NCBI GenBank assembly: GCA_021732525.1
Contig: JAKFUU010000018.1
Location: 1-64,000, forward strand
DNA from: Sphingomonadaceae bacterium
GTDB lineage: Bacteria; Pseudomonadota; Alphaproteobacteria; Sphingomonadales; Sphingomonadaceae
DNA: 64,000 nucleotides
Reading direction: 5' to 3'
The position numbers and the translations under genes are program-made. Shown here in pieces: positions 28,590 through 38,898 of this stretch; within the stretch, counting starts at the first letter, position 1; the number at the start of each line of letters is the position of its first letter. The notes beneath the pieces were generated by a model. The model was not told where the DNA came from. It saw only the letters and a list, made by a program, of their open reading frames with translations, and did not search any database.

Positions 28590-28897
28590 TGGCTAAATCA
28601 GACACCATCGATGCCCGTCATTATGACGTGATCGTCGCGCCGCATATTACCGAAAAAGCGACGTTGCTCTCGGAAAATAACGCGGTCGTATTCAAAGTCG
28701 CAAAAACCGCGACCAAGCCGCAAATCAAGGCCGCAGTTGAGGCTTTGTTCGACGTGAAAGTAACCGCCGTAAATACGCTGGTTCAAAAAGGTAAGGTTAA
28801 GCGCTGGAAAGGCGCTCCTTACCGCCGCAGCGACGTAAAGAAAGCAGTTGTGACTTTGGCTGAAGGCCAGATGATCGACGTGACCACGGGGGTTTAA
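28589..28897 (+). CDS. rplW: 50S ribosomal protein L23
   Basis: L23 sits at the tunnel exit and docks trigger factor and SRP. The 102-aa product contains [17 protein letters not shown] and [15 protein letters not shown]. One-base overlap with rplD. Confidence 0.98.
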   Translation: MAKSDTIDARHYDVIVAPHITEKATLLSENNAVVFKVAKTATKPQIKAAVEALFDVKVTAVNTLVQKGKVKRWKGAPYRRSDVKKAVVTLAEGQMIDVTTGV

Positions 28898-28907
28898 CGG
28901 ATAGATC

Positions 28908-29744
28908 ATGGCATTAAAAAGCTACAAACCGACCAGCCCCGCTCGCCGGGGACTCGTGCTCGTCGACCGGTCAAGCCTCTATAAGGGCCGCCCCGTCAAG
29001 GCATTGACCGAAGGCAAGAAGAAAACCGGCGGACGCAATAACAAGGGCCATGTTACCTCGCGCGGTATTGGCGGTGGTCATAAGCAGAAATATCGCGTCA
29101 TCGATTTCAAACGCCGCAAATGGGACATGCCCGCAACCGTCGAGCGTTTGGAATATGACCCCAACCGGACGGCTTTTATCGCGCTGGTCAAATATGAAGA
29201 TGGGCAGCAAGCCTATATCATCGCGCCGCAGCGTCTGGCCGTGGGCGATGTGATTGTGGCGGGGGAGAAAACCGACGTAAAGCCCGGCAATGCGATGTTA
29301 CTCGGCCAAATGCCGGTGGGCACGATTTGCCACAATATCGAAATGAAGCCCGGCAAGGGCGCTCAGATCGCACGTTCGGCGGGCACTTATGTGCAGCTGG
29401 TTGGCCGCGATGGCGGCCGCGTGATCGTGCGGTTGAATTCGGGCGAGCAGCGCTACATTCTGGGCACTTGCATGGGCACGGTTGGCGCGGTTTCCAACCC
29501 CGACAATTCGAACACCACGCTCGCCAAGGCTGGCCGCAACCGCTGGCGCGGTATTCGCCCGCTGACCCGCGGTGTTGCGAAGAACCCAGTCGACCACCCG
29601 CATGGCGGCGGCGAAGGCCGGACCTCGGGTGGCCGGCACCCGGTAACCCCATGGGGCAAGCCAACCAAGGGTGCGCGCACCCGCAGCAACAAGTCCACCG
29701 ACCGGATGATCATCCGGTCACGGCATGCCAAGAAGAAGAGGTAA
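28908..29744 (+). CDS. rplB: 50S ribosomal protein L2
   Basis: L2 is needed for subunit association and peptidyl transfer. The 278-aa protein keeps the conserved [20 protein letters not shown] near residue 225, with the functionally important histidine. Standard length; 3 bp to rpsS. Confidence 0.98.
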   Translation: MALKSYKPTSPARRGLVLVDRSSLYKGRPVKALTEGKKKTGGRNNKGHVTSRGIGGGHKQKYRVIDFKRRKWDMPATVERLEYDPNRTAFIALVKYEDGQQAYIIAPQRLAVGDVIVAGEKTDVKPGNAMLLGQMPVGTICHNIEMKPGKGAQIARSAGTYVQLVGRDGGRVIVRLNSGEQRYILGTCMGTVGAVSNPDNSNTTLAKAGRNRWRGIRPLTRGVAKNPVDHPHGGGEGRTSGGRHPVTPWGKPTKGARTRSNKSTDRMIIRSRHAKKKR

Positions 29745-29747
29745 CTT

Positions 29748-30023
29748 ATGTCTCGTTCCGTCTGGAAAGGTCCGTTTGTTGACCTCTATCTGCTGAAAAA
29801 AGCAGAAACCGCTCAGGAAGCCACCAAGGCTGCACCGATCAAAACCTGGTCGCGCCGCTCCACCATTTTACCGCAATTCGTCGGTTTGACGTTCAGCGTT
29901 TATAACGGCCATAAATTCATCCCGGTTTCGGTGAATGAAGATATGGTCGGCCATAAGCTGGGTGAGTTCGCACCGACGCGCACTTATTATGGTCATGGCG
30001 CAGATAAGAAGGGCAAACGCTAA
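29748..30023 (+). CDS. rpsS: 30S ribosomal protein S19
   Basis: S19 pairs with S13 in the 30S head. The 91-aa protein has [20 protein letters not shown] and [20 protein letters not shown] overlap with rplV. Confidence 0.98.
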   Translation: MSRSVWKGPFVDLYLLKKAETAQEATKAAPIKTWSRRSTILPQFVGLTFSVYNGHKFIPVSVNEDMVGHKLGEFAPTRTYYGHGADKKGKR

Positions 30024-30403
30024 TGGGTAAGCAATCCGCCCCCCGCCGTGTCGGCGACAATGAAGCTTTGGCTGTTGGCACCACGATCCGTGGCAGCGCG
30101 CAAAAGCTCAATCTGCTGGCCGCGCTCATCCGTGGCCGCAAGGCAGAAGAAGCGATGAATATCCTGAAATTCTCCAAAAAGGGAATGGCGGAAGATGTTC
30201 GTAAAGTGCTGGCTTCGGCCATCGCCAATGCCGAAAATAACCATAATCTTGATGTCGATGCTTTGGTTATCAAAGAAGCCAGCGTTGGCAAGGCGCTGAG
30301 CATGAAGCGCTTTATGGCGCGCGGCCGCGGCAAATCCAGCCGCATCGTGAAACCTTTCAGCCGTTTGCGCATCGTTGTTCGCGAACAAGAAGAAGAGGCG
30401 TAA
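30023..30403 (+). CDS. rplV: 50S ribosomal protein L22
   Basis: L22 lines the exit tunnel. The 126-aa protein has the conserved RGKAEEAMNILKFSKK-like helix and the tunnel loop with MKRFMARGRGKSSRIVKP. The N-terminus and tail are standard; 3 bp to rpsC. Confidence 0.98.
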   Translation: MGKQSAPRRVGDNEALAVGTTIRGSAQKLNLLAALIRGRKAEEAMNILKFSKKGMAEDVRKVLASAIANAENNHNLDVDALVIKEASVGKALSMKRFMARGRGKSSRIVKPFSRLRIVVREQEEEA

Positions 30404-30406
30404 ACC

Positions 30407-31111
30407 ATGGGTCAAAAAAGCAATCCAATCGGGCTTCGCCTGCAAGTGAACCGCACCTGGGACAGCCGCTGGTTCGGCGAAGGTCATGATTATGGCCGGA
30501 TGCTGATTGAAGATATCAAAATCCGCAAATTCATCTTCGACACTTTGCCGCAAGCTGCCATTTCGAAAGTGGTGATCGAGCGTCCGGCGAAAAATTGCCG
30601 GGTTTCGATTTATGCCGCGCGTCCCGGCGTGATCATCGGCAAAAAGGGTGCGGATATCGAAAAGCTGAAAAAGCAAATTGGTCAGCATACCAAGGCGGAA
30701 ATCTCGCTGAATATCGTTGAAATTCGCAAACCCGAAGTCGATGCGCGGTTGGTGGCCCAAGGCATAGCCGATCAGCTCATCCGCCGGATCGCATTCCGCC
30801 GCGCGATGAAGCGCGCGGTGCAATCGGCGCTGCGGCTGGGCGCGGAAGGCATCAAGATTACCTGCGGCGGCCGTTTGGGCGGCGCTGAAATCGCGCGGGT
30901 CGAATGGTACCGCGAAGGCCGCGTGCCATTGCATACTTTGCGGGCGAATATCGATTATGCCGAAGCCGAAGCGCTGACCGCTTATGGCATCATCGGCATC
31001 AAATGCTGGATCTTCAAGGGCGAGATATTGGCCCATGATCCGATGGCGACGGACCGGTTGATGATGGAGGCCCAGACATCGGGCGTCCGTCCGCAATCTG
31101 ATCGCCGTTGA
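30407..31111 (+). CDS. rpsC: 30S ribosomal protein S3
   Basis: S3 forms part of the mRNA entry channel and helicase. The 234-aa product starts [20 protein letters not shown] and has the KH-domain GxxG loop in [17 protein letters not shown]. Length normal. Confidence 0.98.
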   Translation: MGQKSNPIGLRLQVNRTWDSRWFGEGHDYGRMLIEDIKIRKFIFDTLPQAAISKVVIERPAKNCRVSIYAARPGVIIGKKGADIEKLKKQIGQHTKAEISLNIVEIRKPEVDARLVAQGIADQLIRRIAFRRAMKRAVQSALRLGAEGIKITCGGRLGGAEIARVEWYREGRVPLHTLRANIDYAEAEALTAYGIIGIKCWIFKGEILAHDPMATDRLMMEAQTSGVRPQSDRR

Positions 31112-31129
31112 TTTGGATAGGGTAGAATA

Positions 31130-31564
31130 ATGCTACAACCTAAAAAACATAAATTCCGCAAGCAGTTTAAGGGCCGGATCAAGGGCGCGGCCAAGGGCGG
31201 CACCGATTTGAATTTCGGGTCTTACGGGCTGAAGGCTTTGGAGCCAGAGCGGATCACCGCGCGGCAAATCGAAGCGGCGCGCCGGGCGATTACGCGCCAC
31301 ATTAAGCGTCAAGGACGTTTGTGGATCCGTATCTTCCCAGACGTGCCTGTCACCAAGAAGCCTGCCGAAGTTCGTCAGGGTAAAGGTAAAGGTTCGGTCG
31401 AATATTGGGCAGCCAAGGTTAAGCCAGGCCGTATCATGTTCGAACTGGACGGCGTTCCTGGTCCCATCGCAGCTGTTGCATTTCAGCGCGCCGCGATGAA
31501 ACTGCCGATTAAAACTAAAGTAGTTGCCCGTCTGGGCGATACTTCGCATTTGGGAGCATCGTAA
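31130..31564 (+). CDS. rplP: 50S ribosomal protein L16
   Basis: L16 orients tRNA in the A site. The 144-aa protein starts [19 protein letters not shown] and carries [22 protein letters not shown]. Stop is one base before the rpmC ATG. Confidence 0.98.
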   Translation: MLQPKKHKFRKQFKGRIKGAAKGGTDLNFGSYGLKALEPERITARQIEAARRAITRHIKRQGRLWIRIFPDVPVTKKPAEVRQGKGKGSVEYWAAKVKPGRIMFELDGVPGPIAAVAFQRAAMKLPIKTKVVARLGDTSHLGAS

Positions 31565-31565
31565 G

Positions 31566-31778
31566 ATGAGCAAAACCGAAGACCTGCGCGTCAAGAGTGA
31601 CGATCAGCTTTCTACGCAGCTAACCGAGCTGAAGCGGGAAGCGTTTAACCTGCGTTTTCAATCGGCCACAGGTCAGTTGGAAAAGCCCGCGCGTATCCGC
31701 ACGGTGCGCCGCGATATCGCCCGTATTAAAACCTTGCAAAGCGAGCGTGCAAACGCCGCAGCAAAAGCAACGGCATAA
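31566..31778 (+). CDS. rpmC: 50S ribosomal protein L29
   Basis: L29 lies beside L23 at the tunnel exit. The 70-aa product starts [15 protein letters not shown] and contains [23 protein letters not shown]. An upstream in-frame TTG lies inside rplP and is rejected. Confidence 0.97.
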   Translation: MSKTEDLRVKSDDQLSTQLTELKREAFNLRFQSATGQLEKPARIRTVRRDIARIKTLQSERANAAAKATA

Positions 31779-31790
31779 GGAGCCTATCAG

Positions 31791-32069
31791 ATGCCAAAAC
31801 GTATTCTTACCGGCACGGTAGTCTCCGACAAGAGCGACAAGACGATTGTCGTTTTGGTCGAGCGCAAAGTGAAGCACCCGCTTTACGGCAAGATCATCCG
31901 GCTTTCGAAGAAATATCATGCCCATGATGAGGCCAATGAATTTAAGGCAGGCGAAACCGTCCGTATCGAAGAAACAAGGCCGATTTCGAAGAAGAAAACC
32001 TGGACCGTGTTGGCGCGGGGCGAAGCCGCCGCAAAAACACCGGTCCCAGCAGAGGCGGCGGCTGAATAA
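31791..32069 (+). CDS. rpsQ: 30S ribosomal protein S17
   Basis: S17 is a primary 16S rRNA binder. The 92-aa OB-fold protein has [20 protein letters not shown] and ends with an Ala-rich tail. TAAGGAG upstream. A 70-bp gap follows. Confidence 0.97.
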   Translation: MPKRILTGTVVSDKSDKTIVVLVERKVKHPLYGKIIRLSKKYHAHDEANEFKAGETVRIEETRPISKKKTWTVLARGEAAAKTPVPAEAAAE

Positions 32070-32139
32070 GACGTTCGTACAAAAGATTTAGGAACTACCA
32101 GGCAGATCCTGGCAAGCCCAAACGAAAGGAATTGGATCC

Positions 32140-32508
32140 ATGATCCAGATGCAATCAAATCTCGACGTCGCTGACAATAGCGGTGCGAAGCGCGTGCAGT
32201 GCATTAAGGTGCTGGGCGGGTCGAAGCGCCGTTTTGCCGGCGTCGGCGACATCATCGTGGTGTCGATCAAGGAAGCCGCTCCGCGCGGCAAGGTGAAGAA
32301 GGGTGACGTGCACAAGGCCGTTATCGTTCGCACCCGCAAGGATATTCGCCGCGCCGATGGCAGTGTGATCCGCTTTGACAGCAATGCAGCGGTTTTGATT
32401 GGCAATAATCAGGAGCCCATCGGTACCCGCATTTTTGGCCCCGTCGTTCGCGAATTGCGCGCCAAAAAACATATGAAAATCATCAGCCTTGCGCCGGAGG
32501 TGCTATAA
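32140..32508 (+). CDS. rplN: 50S ribosomal protein L14
   Basis: L14 bridges the subunits and is the docking site of RsfS. The 122-aa protein starts [33 protein letters not shown] upstream. Standard length. Confidence 0.98.
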   Translation: MIQMQSNLDVADNSGAKRVQCIKVLGGSKRRFAGVGDIIVVSIKEAAPRGKVKKGDVHKAVIVRTRKDIRRADGSVIRFDSNAAVLIGNNQEPIGTRIFGPVVRELRAKKHMKIISLAPEVL

Positions 32509-32510
32509 TC

Positions 32511-32840
32511 ATGGGCTTAGCAAAGATCAAAAAAGGTGATACCGTCGTGTTGCTGGTTGGTCCAAAGGATCAACGCGGCCGCACCGGGGAAGTGCTGAAA
32601 GTCATGCCTAAGGAGCATAAGGTCGTCGTGAGCGGCCTTAAGCTCGCCAAGCGCCACCGCAAGCCGACACAGCAAAATCCGGAAGGCGGCATCGATACAT
32701 TCGAAGCGCCGATCCATATTTCCAACGTGGCGCTCGCCGATCCCAAGACCGGCAAAGCAACCCGCGTGAAAGTGGCGACCGATAAAGACGGCAAGAAAAC
32801 CCGCGTCGCCGTAAAATCAGGGGAGACGATCAGTGGCTGA
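32511..32840 (+). CDS. rplX: 50S ribosomal protein L24
   Basis: L24 starts 50S assembly. The 109-aa KOW protein has [24 protein letters not shown]. The last eight bases overlap rplE. Confidence 0.97.
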   Translation: MGLAKIKKGDTVVLLVGPKDQRGRTGEVLKVMPKEHKVVVSGLKLAKRHRKPTQQNPEGGIDTFEAPIHISNVALADPKTGKATRVKVATDKDGKKTRVAVKSGETISG

Positions 32841-33417
32841 TACAAAATATACCCCCCGGATGAAGCAGCGCTATGATGATGTTGTCATCAAAGCGATGCA
32901 GGAAAAATTTGGTTATAAAAATCATATGGCCATTCCCAAAGTCCAAAAAATCACGCTTAATATGGGCGTGGGTGAGGGGTCGCAGGATAAGAAAAAAGTC
33001 ACCACCGCGCTGGCCGAAATGGAATTGATTGCCGGCCAAAAGCCGGTGATTACCAAGGCAAAAAAATCCATCGCGGGCTTTAAGCTGCGCGAGGGCATGC
33101 CCATTGGCGTGAAGGTTACGCTGCGCGGCGCGCAAATGTATGAATTTATGGACCGATTGGTGACCATCGCGATGCCGCGTATTCGCGATTTTCGGGGTCT
33201 TAATCCCAAAAGTTTTGATGGTCGGGGCAATTTCGCCATGGGTTTGAAAGAGCAGATTATTTTCCCCGAAATCAGCTATGACGCCATTGATACGGTGCGC
33301 GGCATGGATGTCATTGTAACCACTTCGGCAAATACGGATGATGAAGCGCGCGAATTGCTTAAGCAATTTGGCTTTCCGTTCCCAATCGAAGAATCTGAAG
33401 AGAAGGCAGCCGCTTAA
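32833..33417 (+). CDS. rplE: 50S ribosomal protein L5
   Basis: L5 carries 5S rRNA and contacts P-site tRNA. The 194-aa protein starts at a GTG ([14 protein letters not shown]) that overlaps the rplX end by eight bases, suggesting translational coupling. [12 protein letters not shown] and [16 protein letters not shown] are conserved. Confidence 0.97.
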   Translation: MADTKYTPRMKQRYDDVVIKAMQEKFGYKNHMAIPKVQKITLNMGVGEGSQDKKKVTTALAEMELIAGQKPVITKAKKSIAGFKLREGMPIGVKVTLRGAQMYEFMDRLVTIAMPRIRDFRGLNPKSFDGRGNFAMGLKEQIIFPEISYDAIDTVRGMDVIVTTSANTDDEARELLKQFGFPFPIEESEEKAAA

Positions 33418-33456
33418 AAAGCGCTGTCTCGTCAAGAAAGGACGAGAACTTAAGTC

Positions 33457-33762
33457 ATGGCGAAACTGAGTTCCATAAACAAAAACGAACGTCGCAAGAA
33501 GCTGGTGAAGAAATATTCCGGCCGTTATGCGAAATTGAAAGCAATGGCGAAGAATCAAGCCCTAGATGACAGCGAGCGTTTGATCGCGCGTCTCAAAATG
33601 GCTGAAATTCCGCGCAATGGCAATCCGGGCCGGGTGCGCAATCGCTGCGAAACCACGGGGCGTCCGCGCGGCTATTACCGTAAATTCCGGCTTTGCCGTA
33701 TCGAGCTGCGCGATCTGGCCAACAAGGGCCTGATCCCCGGCATCACAAAGTCAAGCTGGTAA
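33457..33762 (+). CDS. rpsN: 30S ribosomal protein S14 (long, zinc-free form)
   Basis: The 101-aa S14 lacks the CxxC zinc motifs, the usual C-minus type of proteobacteria. [21 protein letters not shown] is conserved. AAGGACGAGAACTTAAGTC precedes the ATG. Confidence 0.98.
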   Translation: MAKLSSINKNERRKKLVKKYSGRYAKLKAMAKNQALDDSERLIARLKMAEIPRNGNPGRVRNRCETTGRPRGYYRKFRLCRIELRDLANKGLIPGITKSSW

Positions 33763-33774
33763 GGATAAGATAGT

Positions 33775-34179
33775 ATGGCATTGACCGATCCATTGGGTGA
33801 TATGCTCACCCGCATCCGCAACGGCCAACGGGCGAAGAAAGACTCTGTCGTTTCGCCGGCATCGACGTTGCGTGCAAATGTTCTCGATGTGTTGCAGCGC
33901 GAGGGATATATTCGCGGCTATAGCGACGAAACCTTTGGCCAAAAGGGCCAGCATAAGGGCATTCGCATCGAGCTGAAATATTTTGAAGGCGAACCGGCGA
34001 TATTGCATGTTGCCCGTGTTTCAAAGCCGGGTCGCCGGATCTATTCGGGTTCAAAAGACCTGCCGGTTGTGCGCAATGGTTTGGGTATCACCATCGTGTC
34101 GACCCCGCGCGGCGTGCTTTCCGATGCCGAGGCGCGCGCGCAAAATGTCGGCGGCGAGATTTTGGCGGAGGTATATTGA
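33775..34179 (+). CDS. rpsH: 30S ribosomal protein S8
   Basis: S8 binds helix 21 of 16S rRNA and represses the spc operon in E. coli. The 134-aa protein starts [20 protein letters not shown] after the Met and has [22 protein letters not shown]. The stop overlaps the rplF start by one base. Confidence 0.98.
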   Translation: MALTDPLGDMLTRIRNGQRAKKDSVVSPASTLRANVLDVLQREGYIRGYSDETFGQKGQHKGIRIELKYFEGEPAILHVARVSKPGRRIYSGSKDLPVVRNGLGITIVSTPRGVLSDAEARAQNVGGEILAEVY

Positions 34180-34712
34180 TGAGCCGCATTGGAAAAAAAC
34201 CGGTCGCCATTCCTGCGGGCGTTACCGCCAGTATGAATGATGGCGTCCTTGTCATGAAAGGCCCCAAGGGTGAGCTTTCCATGCCGATGGTCGACGAAGT
34301 GAGCTATGCGCTGCAAGATGGATCGCTGAGCATTTCGCCCGTGAACAAAAGCACGAAGGCGCGCTCATTTTGGGGCATGCAGCGCACGTTGGTGCAAAAT
34401 TTGGTTGACGGCGTATCGTCGGGCTTTTCGAAAGTTCTCGAAATTAACGGCGTAGGCTATCGTGCCGCGGTTCAGGGCAAAATATTGAAATTGCAGCTTG
34501 GCTATAGCCATGATGTCGATTTCGATATCCCCGAAGGCATTGAGATTAAAACGCCGGACAACACCACGGTCGAAATTTCGGGTATGGACAAGCAAAAGGT
34601 GGGGCAGGTTGCGGCCGAAATCCGCCGCTGGAGAAAGCCGGAGCCTTATAAGGGCAAGGGTATCAAATATCGCGGCGAGTATATTTTCCGCAAAGAAGGG
34701 AAGAAGAAATAA
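34179..34712 (+). CDS. rplF: 50S ribosomal protein L6
   Basis: L6 supports the GTPase-associated centre. The 177-aa product starts [15 protein letters not shown] at the ATG in TGATG; an in-frame TTG one codon upstream is not used. [19 protein letters not shown] ends the protein. Confidence 0.98.
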   Translation: MSRIGKKPVAIPAGVTASMNDGVLVMKGPKGELSMPMVDEVSYALQDGSLSISPVNKSTKARSFWGMQRTLVQNLVDGVSSGFSKVLEINGVGYRAAVQGKILKLQLGYSHDVDFDIPEGIEIKTPDNTTVEISGMDKQKVGQVAAEIRRWRKPEPYKGKGIKYRGEYIFRKEGKKK

Positions 34713-34715
34713 GCC

Positions 34716-35081
34716 ATGGCGCAATTATCTCTCTTTGAAAAGCGCCGCCAGCGCGTACGTTCGAAATTGCGGGCCCAATTACAGGGACAGCTTGCGGGCC
34801 GCCCGCGCTTATCAGTGCATCGCACGGGCCGTCATATTTATGCGCAAGTCATTGACGATAGCAAGGGTATTACGGTCGCCTCTGCCTCCACCAATGACAA
34901 AGACCTAAAGGCTAAACATGGCGGCAATATTGCTGCGGCAACCGAAGTGGGCAGCCGCGTTGCCGCTGCTGCGAAAAAGGCGGGGGTCACTAATGTCGTG
35001 TTCGACCGCGGTGGTTTTCTGTTTCATGGCCGCGTTAAAGCGCTGGCCGATGCCGCGCGCGCGGGCGGATTGGAGTTTTAA
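34716..35081 (+). CDS. rplR: 50S ribosomal protein L18
   Basis: L18 binds 5S rRNA. The 121-aa product has [20 protein letters not shown] and ends [20 protein letters not shown]-type sequence. 2 bp gap to rpsE. Confidence 0.98.
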   Translation: MAQLSLFEKRRQRVRSKLRAQLQGQLAGRPRLSVHRTGRHIYAQVIDDSKGITVASASTNDKDLKAKHGGNIAAATEVGSRVAAAAKKAGVTNVVFDRGGFLFHGRVKALADAARAGGLEF

Positions 35082-35083
35082 TA

Positions 35084-35791
35084 ATGGCCGATGAAAATAA
35101 CAATGAAGCCGCTATTGCTGGACACGGCGGGGCCGATGCGAATGATGGCGGTCAGCGCCGGGGGCGCGGCGGCCGTGGGGGCGGTGATCGTGAAGGCGGC
35201 CGTGATGGCCGGGGACGCGGCCGCGGCGGGCGTGATAACAACCGCCCGGCGCAGGAAGAAGGCGATGAGCTGATTGAAAAGCTCGTCCATATCAACCGCG
35301 TGTCAAAAACGGTGAAGGGCGGTAAACGCTTTGGCTTTGCCGCGCTCGTCGTGGTGGGCGACGGCCAAGGCCGCGCGGGCTTTGGCCATGGTAAGGCACG
35401 CGAAGTGCCAGAGGCCATCAACAAGGCAACGGCAGCCGCCAAAAAGACGATGGTGCGTGTTCCTTTGAAAGAAGGCCGCACGCTGCATCATGATGGCAAG
35501 GGCAAATTTGGCGCAGGCGACGTGACCTTGCGTTCGGCGCCTCCAGGCACGGGTATCATTGCGGGCGGCCCGATGCGCGCCGTTTTTGAAAGCCTGGGCG
35601 TTGCCGATGTGGTGACCAAATCCAACGGCACATCGAACCCTTACAATATGATCCGGGCGACATTTGCTGCGCTTGGTGAGCAAACCAGCCCGAAATCGGT
35701 GGCGCAGCGCCGGGGCAAGAAAATCGCCGATCTTTTGGGCCGCGGTGGCAGCAAGATGGCCGAAGCGGACGCAGAAGCGATTACGGAGTAA
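35084..35791 (+). CDS. rpsE: 30S ribosomal protein S5 with RGG-rich N-terminal extension
   Basis: S5 affects decoding accuracy and mRNA unwinding. The canonical core begins near residue 60 ([20 protein letters not shown]) and contains [13 protein letters not shown] and [11 protein letters not shown]. Ahead of it is a roughly 55-residue Gly/Arg/Asp-rich segment ([20 protein letters not shown]), giving 235 aa against about 167 in E. coli. The extension is low-complexity and probably binds RNA; its function is unknown. Confidence 0.97.
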   Translation: MADENNNEAAIAGHGGADANDGGQRRGRGGRGGGDREGGRDGRGRGRGGRDNNRPAQEEGDELIEKLVHINRVSKTVKGGKRFGFAALVVVGDGQGRAGFGHGKAREVPEAINKATAAAKKTMVRVPLKEGRTLHHDGKGKFGAGDVTLRSAPPGTGIIAGGPMRAVFESLGVADVVTKSNGTSNPYNMIRATFAALGEQTSPKSVAQRRGKKIADLLGRGGSKMAEADAEAITE

Positions 35792-35796
35792 GACAG

Positions 35797-35976
35797 ATGG
35801 CTACCATTAAAATCAAACAAACCGGCTCGCCGATCCGCCGTCCTGCGAAGCAAATTGCGACCTTGAAGGGGCTTGGCCTCAACAAGATGCACCGCGTCCG
35901 CGAATTGGAAGACACGCCGGAAGTGCGCGGTATGATCCGTGCGGTGCGGCATATGGTCGAAATTGTTGAAGATTAA
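35797..35976 (+). CDS. rpmD: 50S ribosomal protein L30
   Basis: The 59-aa protein is encoded between rpsE and the second REPIN-like repeat. It reads [20 protein letters not shown], then [19 protein letters not shown] and ends in VEIVED. These are all L30 hallmarks. Five bases separate it from rpsE. Confidence 0.96.
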   Translation: MATIKIKQTGSPIRRPAKQIATLKGLGLNKMHRVRELEDTPEVRGMIRAVRHMVEIVED

Positions 35977-35985
35977 CTTTTAAAA

Positions 35986-36066
35986 GTCATCCCGGCGAAA
36001 GCCGGGATCTCTCTCAGTATTATGCTGTTCTGACCAAATGGAGATTCCGGCTTTCGCCGGAATGAC
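35986..36066. repeat. REPIN-like inverted pair, copy 2
   Basis: This copy has the same arms as 22781-22870 (left GTCATCCCGGCGAAAGCC, right TTTCGCCGGAATGAC) with a different, shorter spacer. It splits rpmD from rplO inside the spc operon. Confidence 0.88.
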
Positions 36067-36121
36067 TGTTTGAGATAATATATTAAAAAGTGCGATTTAA
36101 AGCGAAAGCGAGTGCAAAGAC

Positions 36122-36643
36122 ATGAAACTTACAGATATTAAAGATAACGAAGGCGCGCGCCACCGCCGGATGCGCGTGGGCCGCGGTATCGGTTCGGGCA
36201 AGGGCAAAACCAGCGGCCGCGGTGTTAAGGGTCAAACCAGCCGTTCGGGCGTTTCGATCAACGGATTTGAAGGCGGCCAGATGCCGCTTCACATGCGCAT
36301 TCCAAAGCGCGGCTTCAACAATATCTTCGCCAAAGATTATGCCGAAGTGAATTTGGGCATGATCCAAAAATTCATCGATGCCAAGAAAATCGATATTAAT
36401 GCCACCATTGACCATGCGGCGATGAAGGCCGCTGGTCTTGCGCGCGGCGGTAAAGATGGCGTTCGTTTGCTCGCCAAGGGCGAATTGACCGCGAAAGTGA
36501 ATTTTTCGGTTGCAGGCGCTTCCAAGGCCGCCGTTGCAGCGGTTGAAAAGGCCGGCGGCACGGTCGACCTGTTGAAAGTCGTCCCTGCCGCAGAAAAGGC
36601 CGCAGCGAAAAAAGGCGTTACGAAAGCGGCGGCAAAGAAATAA
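36122..36643 (+). CDS. rplO: 50S ribosomal protein L15
   Basis: The 173-aa L15 has the Gly/Arg-rich N-terminus [21 protein letters not shown] and [19 protein letters not shown] Lys/Ala tail extends the C-terminus beyond the 144 aa of E. coli. It is separated from rpmD by a REPIN and from secY by a 174-bp spacer. Confidence 0.97.
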   Translation: MKLTDIKDNEGARHRRMRVGRGIGSGKGKTSGRGVKGQTSRSGVSINGFEGGQMPLHMRIPKRGFNNIFAKDYAEVNLGMIQKFIDAKKIDINATIDHAAMKAAGLARGGKDGVRLLAKGELTAKVNFSVAGASKAAVAAVEKAGGTVDLLKVVPAAEKAAAKKGVTKAAAKK

Positions 36644-36679
36644 GATTTGATCGGGGGCGGAATTCGCCCTTGTCATGTC

Positions 36680-36710
36680 AGCCCCGCTCTCCATATAGGA
36701 CGGCGGGGCT
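36680..36710 (+). terminator. Hairpin between rplO and secY
   Basis: AGCCCCGC and GCGGGGCT pair perfectly over eight bases around a 15-nt loop. No T run follows, so it may be an attenuator or mRNA-processing site rather than a full terminator. Confidence 0.4.
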
Positions 36711-36817
36711 TGGCATTTGCGGGGCGGAAATGGCGGACGGCCAGCAAGAATATTTTGGACCGAATGAAATGAGCTGTTAAGGCTCAATAAGCTTCGGAGA
36801 ACAAGGAACGCGAAAAT

Positions 36818-38194
36818 ATGGCTTCAAATGCCGAAAGGCTCGCAACGAATTTGAATTTGTCAAAATTCGGACAGGCGACCGATTTGAGAAAGCGCCTGTG
36901 GTTTACATTGGGCGCGCTGATTATTTTTCGTATGTTGAGCTTTGTGCCGCTACCCGGTGTTGATCCCGTGGCGCAGGCGCTGCTTTATCAAAATAACGCT
37001 GCTGGTGGTTTTCTGGACATATTCAACACTTTTTCGGGCGGTTCGCTCGAACGGATGAGCCTGATTGCGCTGGGCGTGATGCCTTACATTACGGCATCGA
37101 TTGTGGTGCAGCTCGGATCATCCTTGTCGCCCACATTGGCCGCGATAAAGAAAGAGGGCGAAACCGGGCGCAAAAAGCTCAACCAATATACCCGCTATGG
37201 CACCGTGGCGCTCACCGCGATACAGGGTTATTTTCTGGCCACGGGTCTGGAAACGCTGGCGGCGGCCAACGGAATCCAAGCGGTGGTCGAACCCGGCCTG
37301 ATGTTCCGCATTGTTGCGACCATCAGCTTGATTGGCGGCACCATGTTCCTCATGTGGCTGGGCGAACAGATCACGTCGCGCGGCATCGGCAACGGCATAT
37401 CGCTAATCATCATGTCGGGGATCATCGCGCAGATTCCGGGGCTGGTTGCCGGCCTGCTCGACGGCGTGCGCACGGGTTCGGTTGATGGTTTTCTGGTTTT
37501 GGCATTTGTGGCCATGTTTATTTCCATTGTATTACTTATCTGCTTTGTCGAGCGCGGCCAGCGCCGTGTTTTGATTCAGTATCCCAAACGCGCGACGCAG
37601 CGCGGGATGATGCAAGCCGACCGCAGCCACTTGCCGTTGAAAATTAACACTGCGGGGGTTATCCCCCCCATTTTTGCTTCCGCCTTGTTGTTAATGCCGG
37701 TTACGGTAACGCAATTGGTCGGAACGAATGTCGATACCGAAACAACCAGCGGCGCGATCCTGCAACAGGTTCTGCAATATCTGCAACATGGCCAGCCGCT
37801 TTATTTGTTGCTTTATGGCATTGGCATCGCCTTTTTCTGTTTCTTCTACACTGCAGTGGTGTTCAACCCAGAAGAAACGGCGGAAAATTTGAAGAAAGCG
37901 GGCGGTTTTATCCCCGGTATTCGCCCCGGCAAAAATACCGAAATTTATCTTGATTATGTGTTGACGCGGATCACGGTTTTGGGTGCGGCCTATATTGTTC
38001 TGGTCTGTTTATTACCCGACTATGTGATGGGATTGACCGGGCAGACACAATTTTTTGTGATCGGCGGTACTTCGCTACTGATTTTGGTGAATGTCACCGT
38101 GGATACGATAACGCAGATTCAAAGCCATCTGTTGGCGCATCAATATGGTGATTTGCTGAAAAAAGCGAAATTGAAGGGCAGCCGGGGCCGATAG
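36818..38194 (+). CDS. secY: Preprotein translocase subunit SecY
   Basis: SecY is the channel of the Sec translocon. The 458-aa protein shows about ten hydrophobic helices, the plug-region start FVPLPGVDP, GVMPYITASIVVQL, and the ribosome-facing loop with QRRVLIQYPKRATQRGM. Length is normal. Followed 41 bp later by adk. Confidence 0.98.
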   Translation: MASNAERLATNLNLSKFGQATDLRKRLWFTLGALIIFRMLSFVPLPGVDPVAQALLYQNNAAGGFLDIFNTFSGGSLERMSLIALGVMPYITASIVVQLGSSLSPTLAAIKKEGETGRKKLNQYTRYGTVALTAIQGYFLATGLETLAAANGIQAVVEPGLMFRIVATISLIGGTMFLMWLGEQITSRGIGNGISLIIMSGIIAQIPGLVAGLLDGVRTGSVDGFLVLAFVAMFISIVLLICFVERGQRRVLIQYPKRATQRGMMQADRSHLPLKINTAGVIPPIFASALLLMPVTVTQLVGTNVDTETTSGAILQQVLQYLQHGQPLYLLLYGIGIAFFCFFYTAVVFNPEETAENLKKAGGFIPGIRPGKNTEIYLDYVLTRITVLGAAYIVLVCLLPDYVMGLTGQTQFFVIGGTSLLILVNVTVDTITQIQSHLLAHQYGDLLKKAKLKGSRGR

Positions 38195-38235
38195 AGCAGA
38201 TTACCAACGCTTTCAAGACGGAGCGGAAACAGAAT

Positions 38236-38880
38236 ATGGACATCATTCTATTGGGCCCTCCGGGTGCTGGTAAGGGCACACAGGCAAGTTTGCTGGAAAC
38301 GGCCTATGGCATGGTGCAGCTTTCCACCGGTGATATGCTGCGCGCCGCTCGCACGGCGGATACCCCGCTCGGCAACGAAGTTCGCGAAGTGATGGATTCG
38401 GGTCAACTGGTGTCCGATGAAATTGTGTCGCGGTTGATCGATGATGCGCTGCGCGGTTTGGATGCAGGCACCGGCGTTATTTTTGATGGCTATCCCCGCA
38501 CGGCGGCGCAGGCGGTATCGCTGGACGCGATTTTGGCCGGGCATGGCCGCAAGCTTGACCATGTGATCGAACTTGCGGTGGAGGAAGATGCGTTGGTGGA
38601 CCGTATTACCGGCCGCTATACCTGCGCCAAATGCAACGCGGGCTATCATGACCGGCATAAGCTACCCACGGTAGCGGGCGTCTGCGATGCGTGCGGCAGC
38701 ACCGAATTTAAGCGCCGCCCCGATGATACGCAAGAAACCGTCCGCACCCGGATGGCGGAATATCGCGGCAAGACGGCACCGATCCTGCCGATCTATGACG
38801 AACGCGGCATTGTTACCCGCGTTGACGGCATGGCAGAAATTGACGATGTAACGGCCGCGATCAAGGCAGTTTTGGGTTGA
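38236..38880 (+). CDS. adk: Adenylate kinase with zinc-type LID
   Basis: Adk equilibrates ATP+AMP with 2 ADP. The 214-aa protein has P-loop GPPGAGKGTQA at residue 7 and DGYPRTAAQA. The LID contains CAKC and CDAC spaced by 16 residues (CX2C-X16-CX2C), the zinc-binding version usual in Gram-positives but found in several alphaproteobacteria. It closes the ribosomal block here. Confidence 0.97.
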   Translation: MDIILLGPPGAGKGTQASLLETAYGMVQLSTGDMLRAARTADTPLGNEVREVMDSGQLVSDEIVSRLIDDALRGLDAGTGVIFDGYPRTAAQAVSLDAILAGHGRKLDHVIELAVEEDALVDRITGRYTCAKCNAGYHDRHKLPTVAGVCDACGSTEFKRRPDDTQETVRTRMAEYRGKTAPILPIYDERGIVTRVDGMAEIDDVTAAIKAVLG

Positions 38881-38898
38881 ACCCATTGCGCAAAGCAA

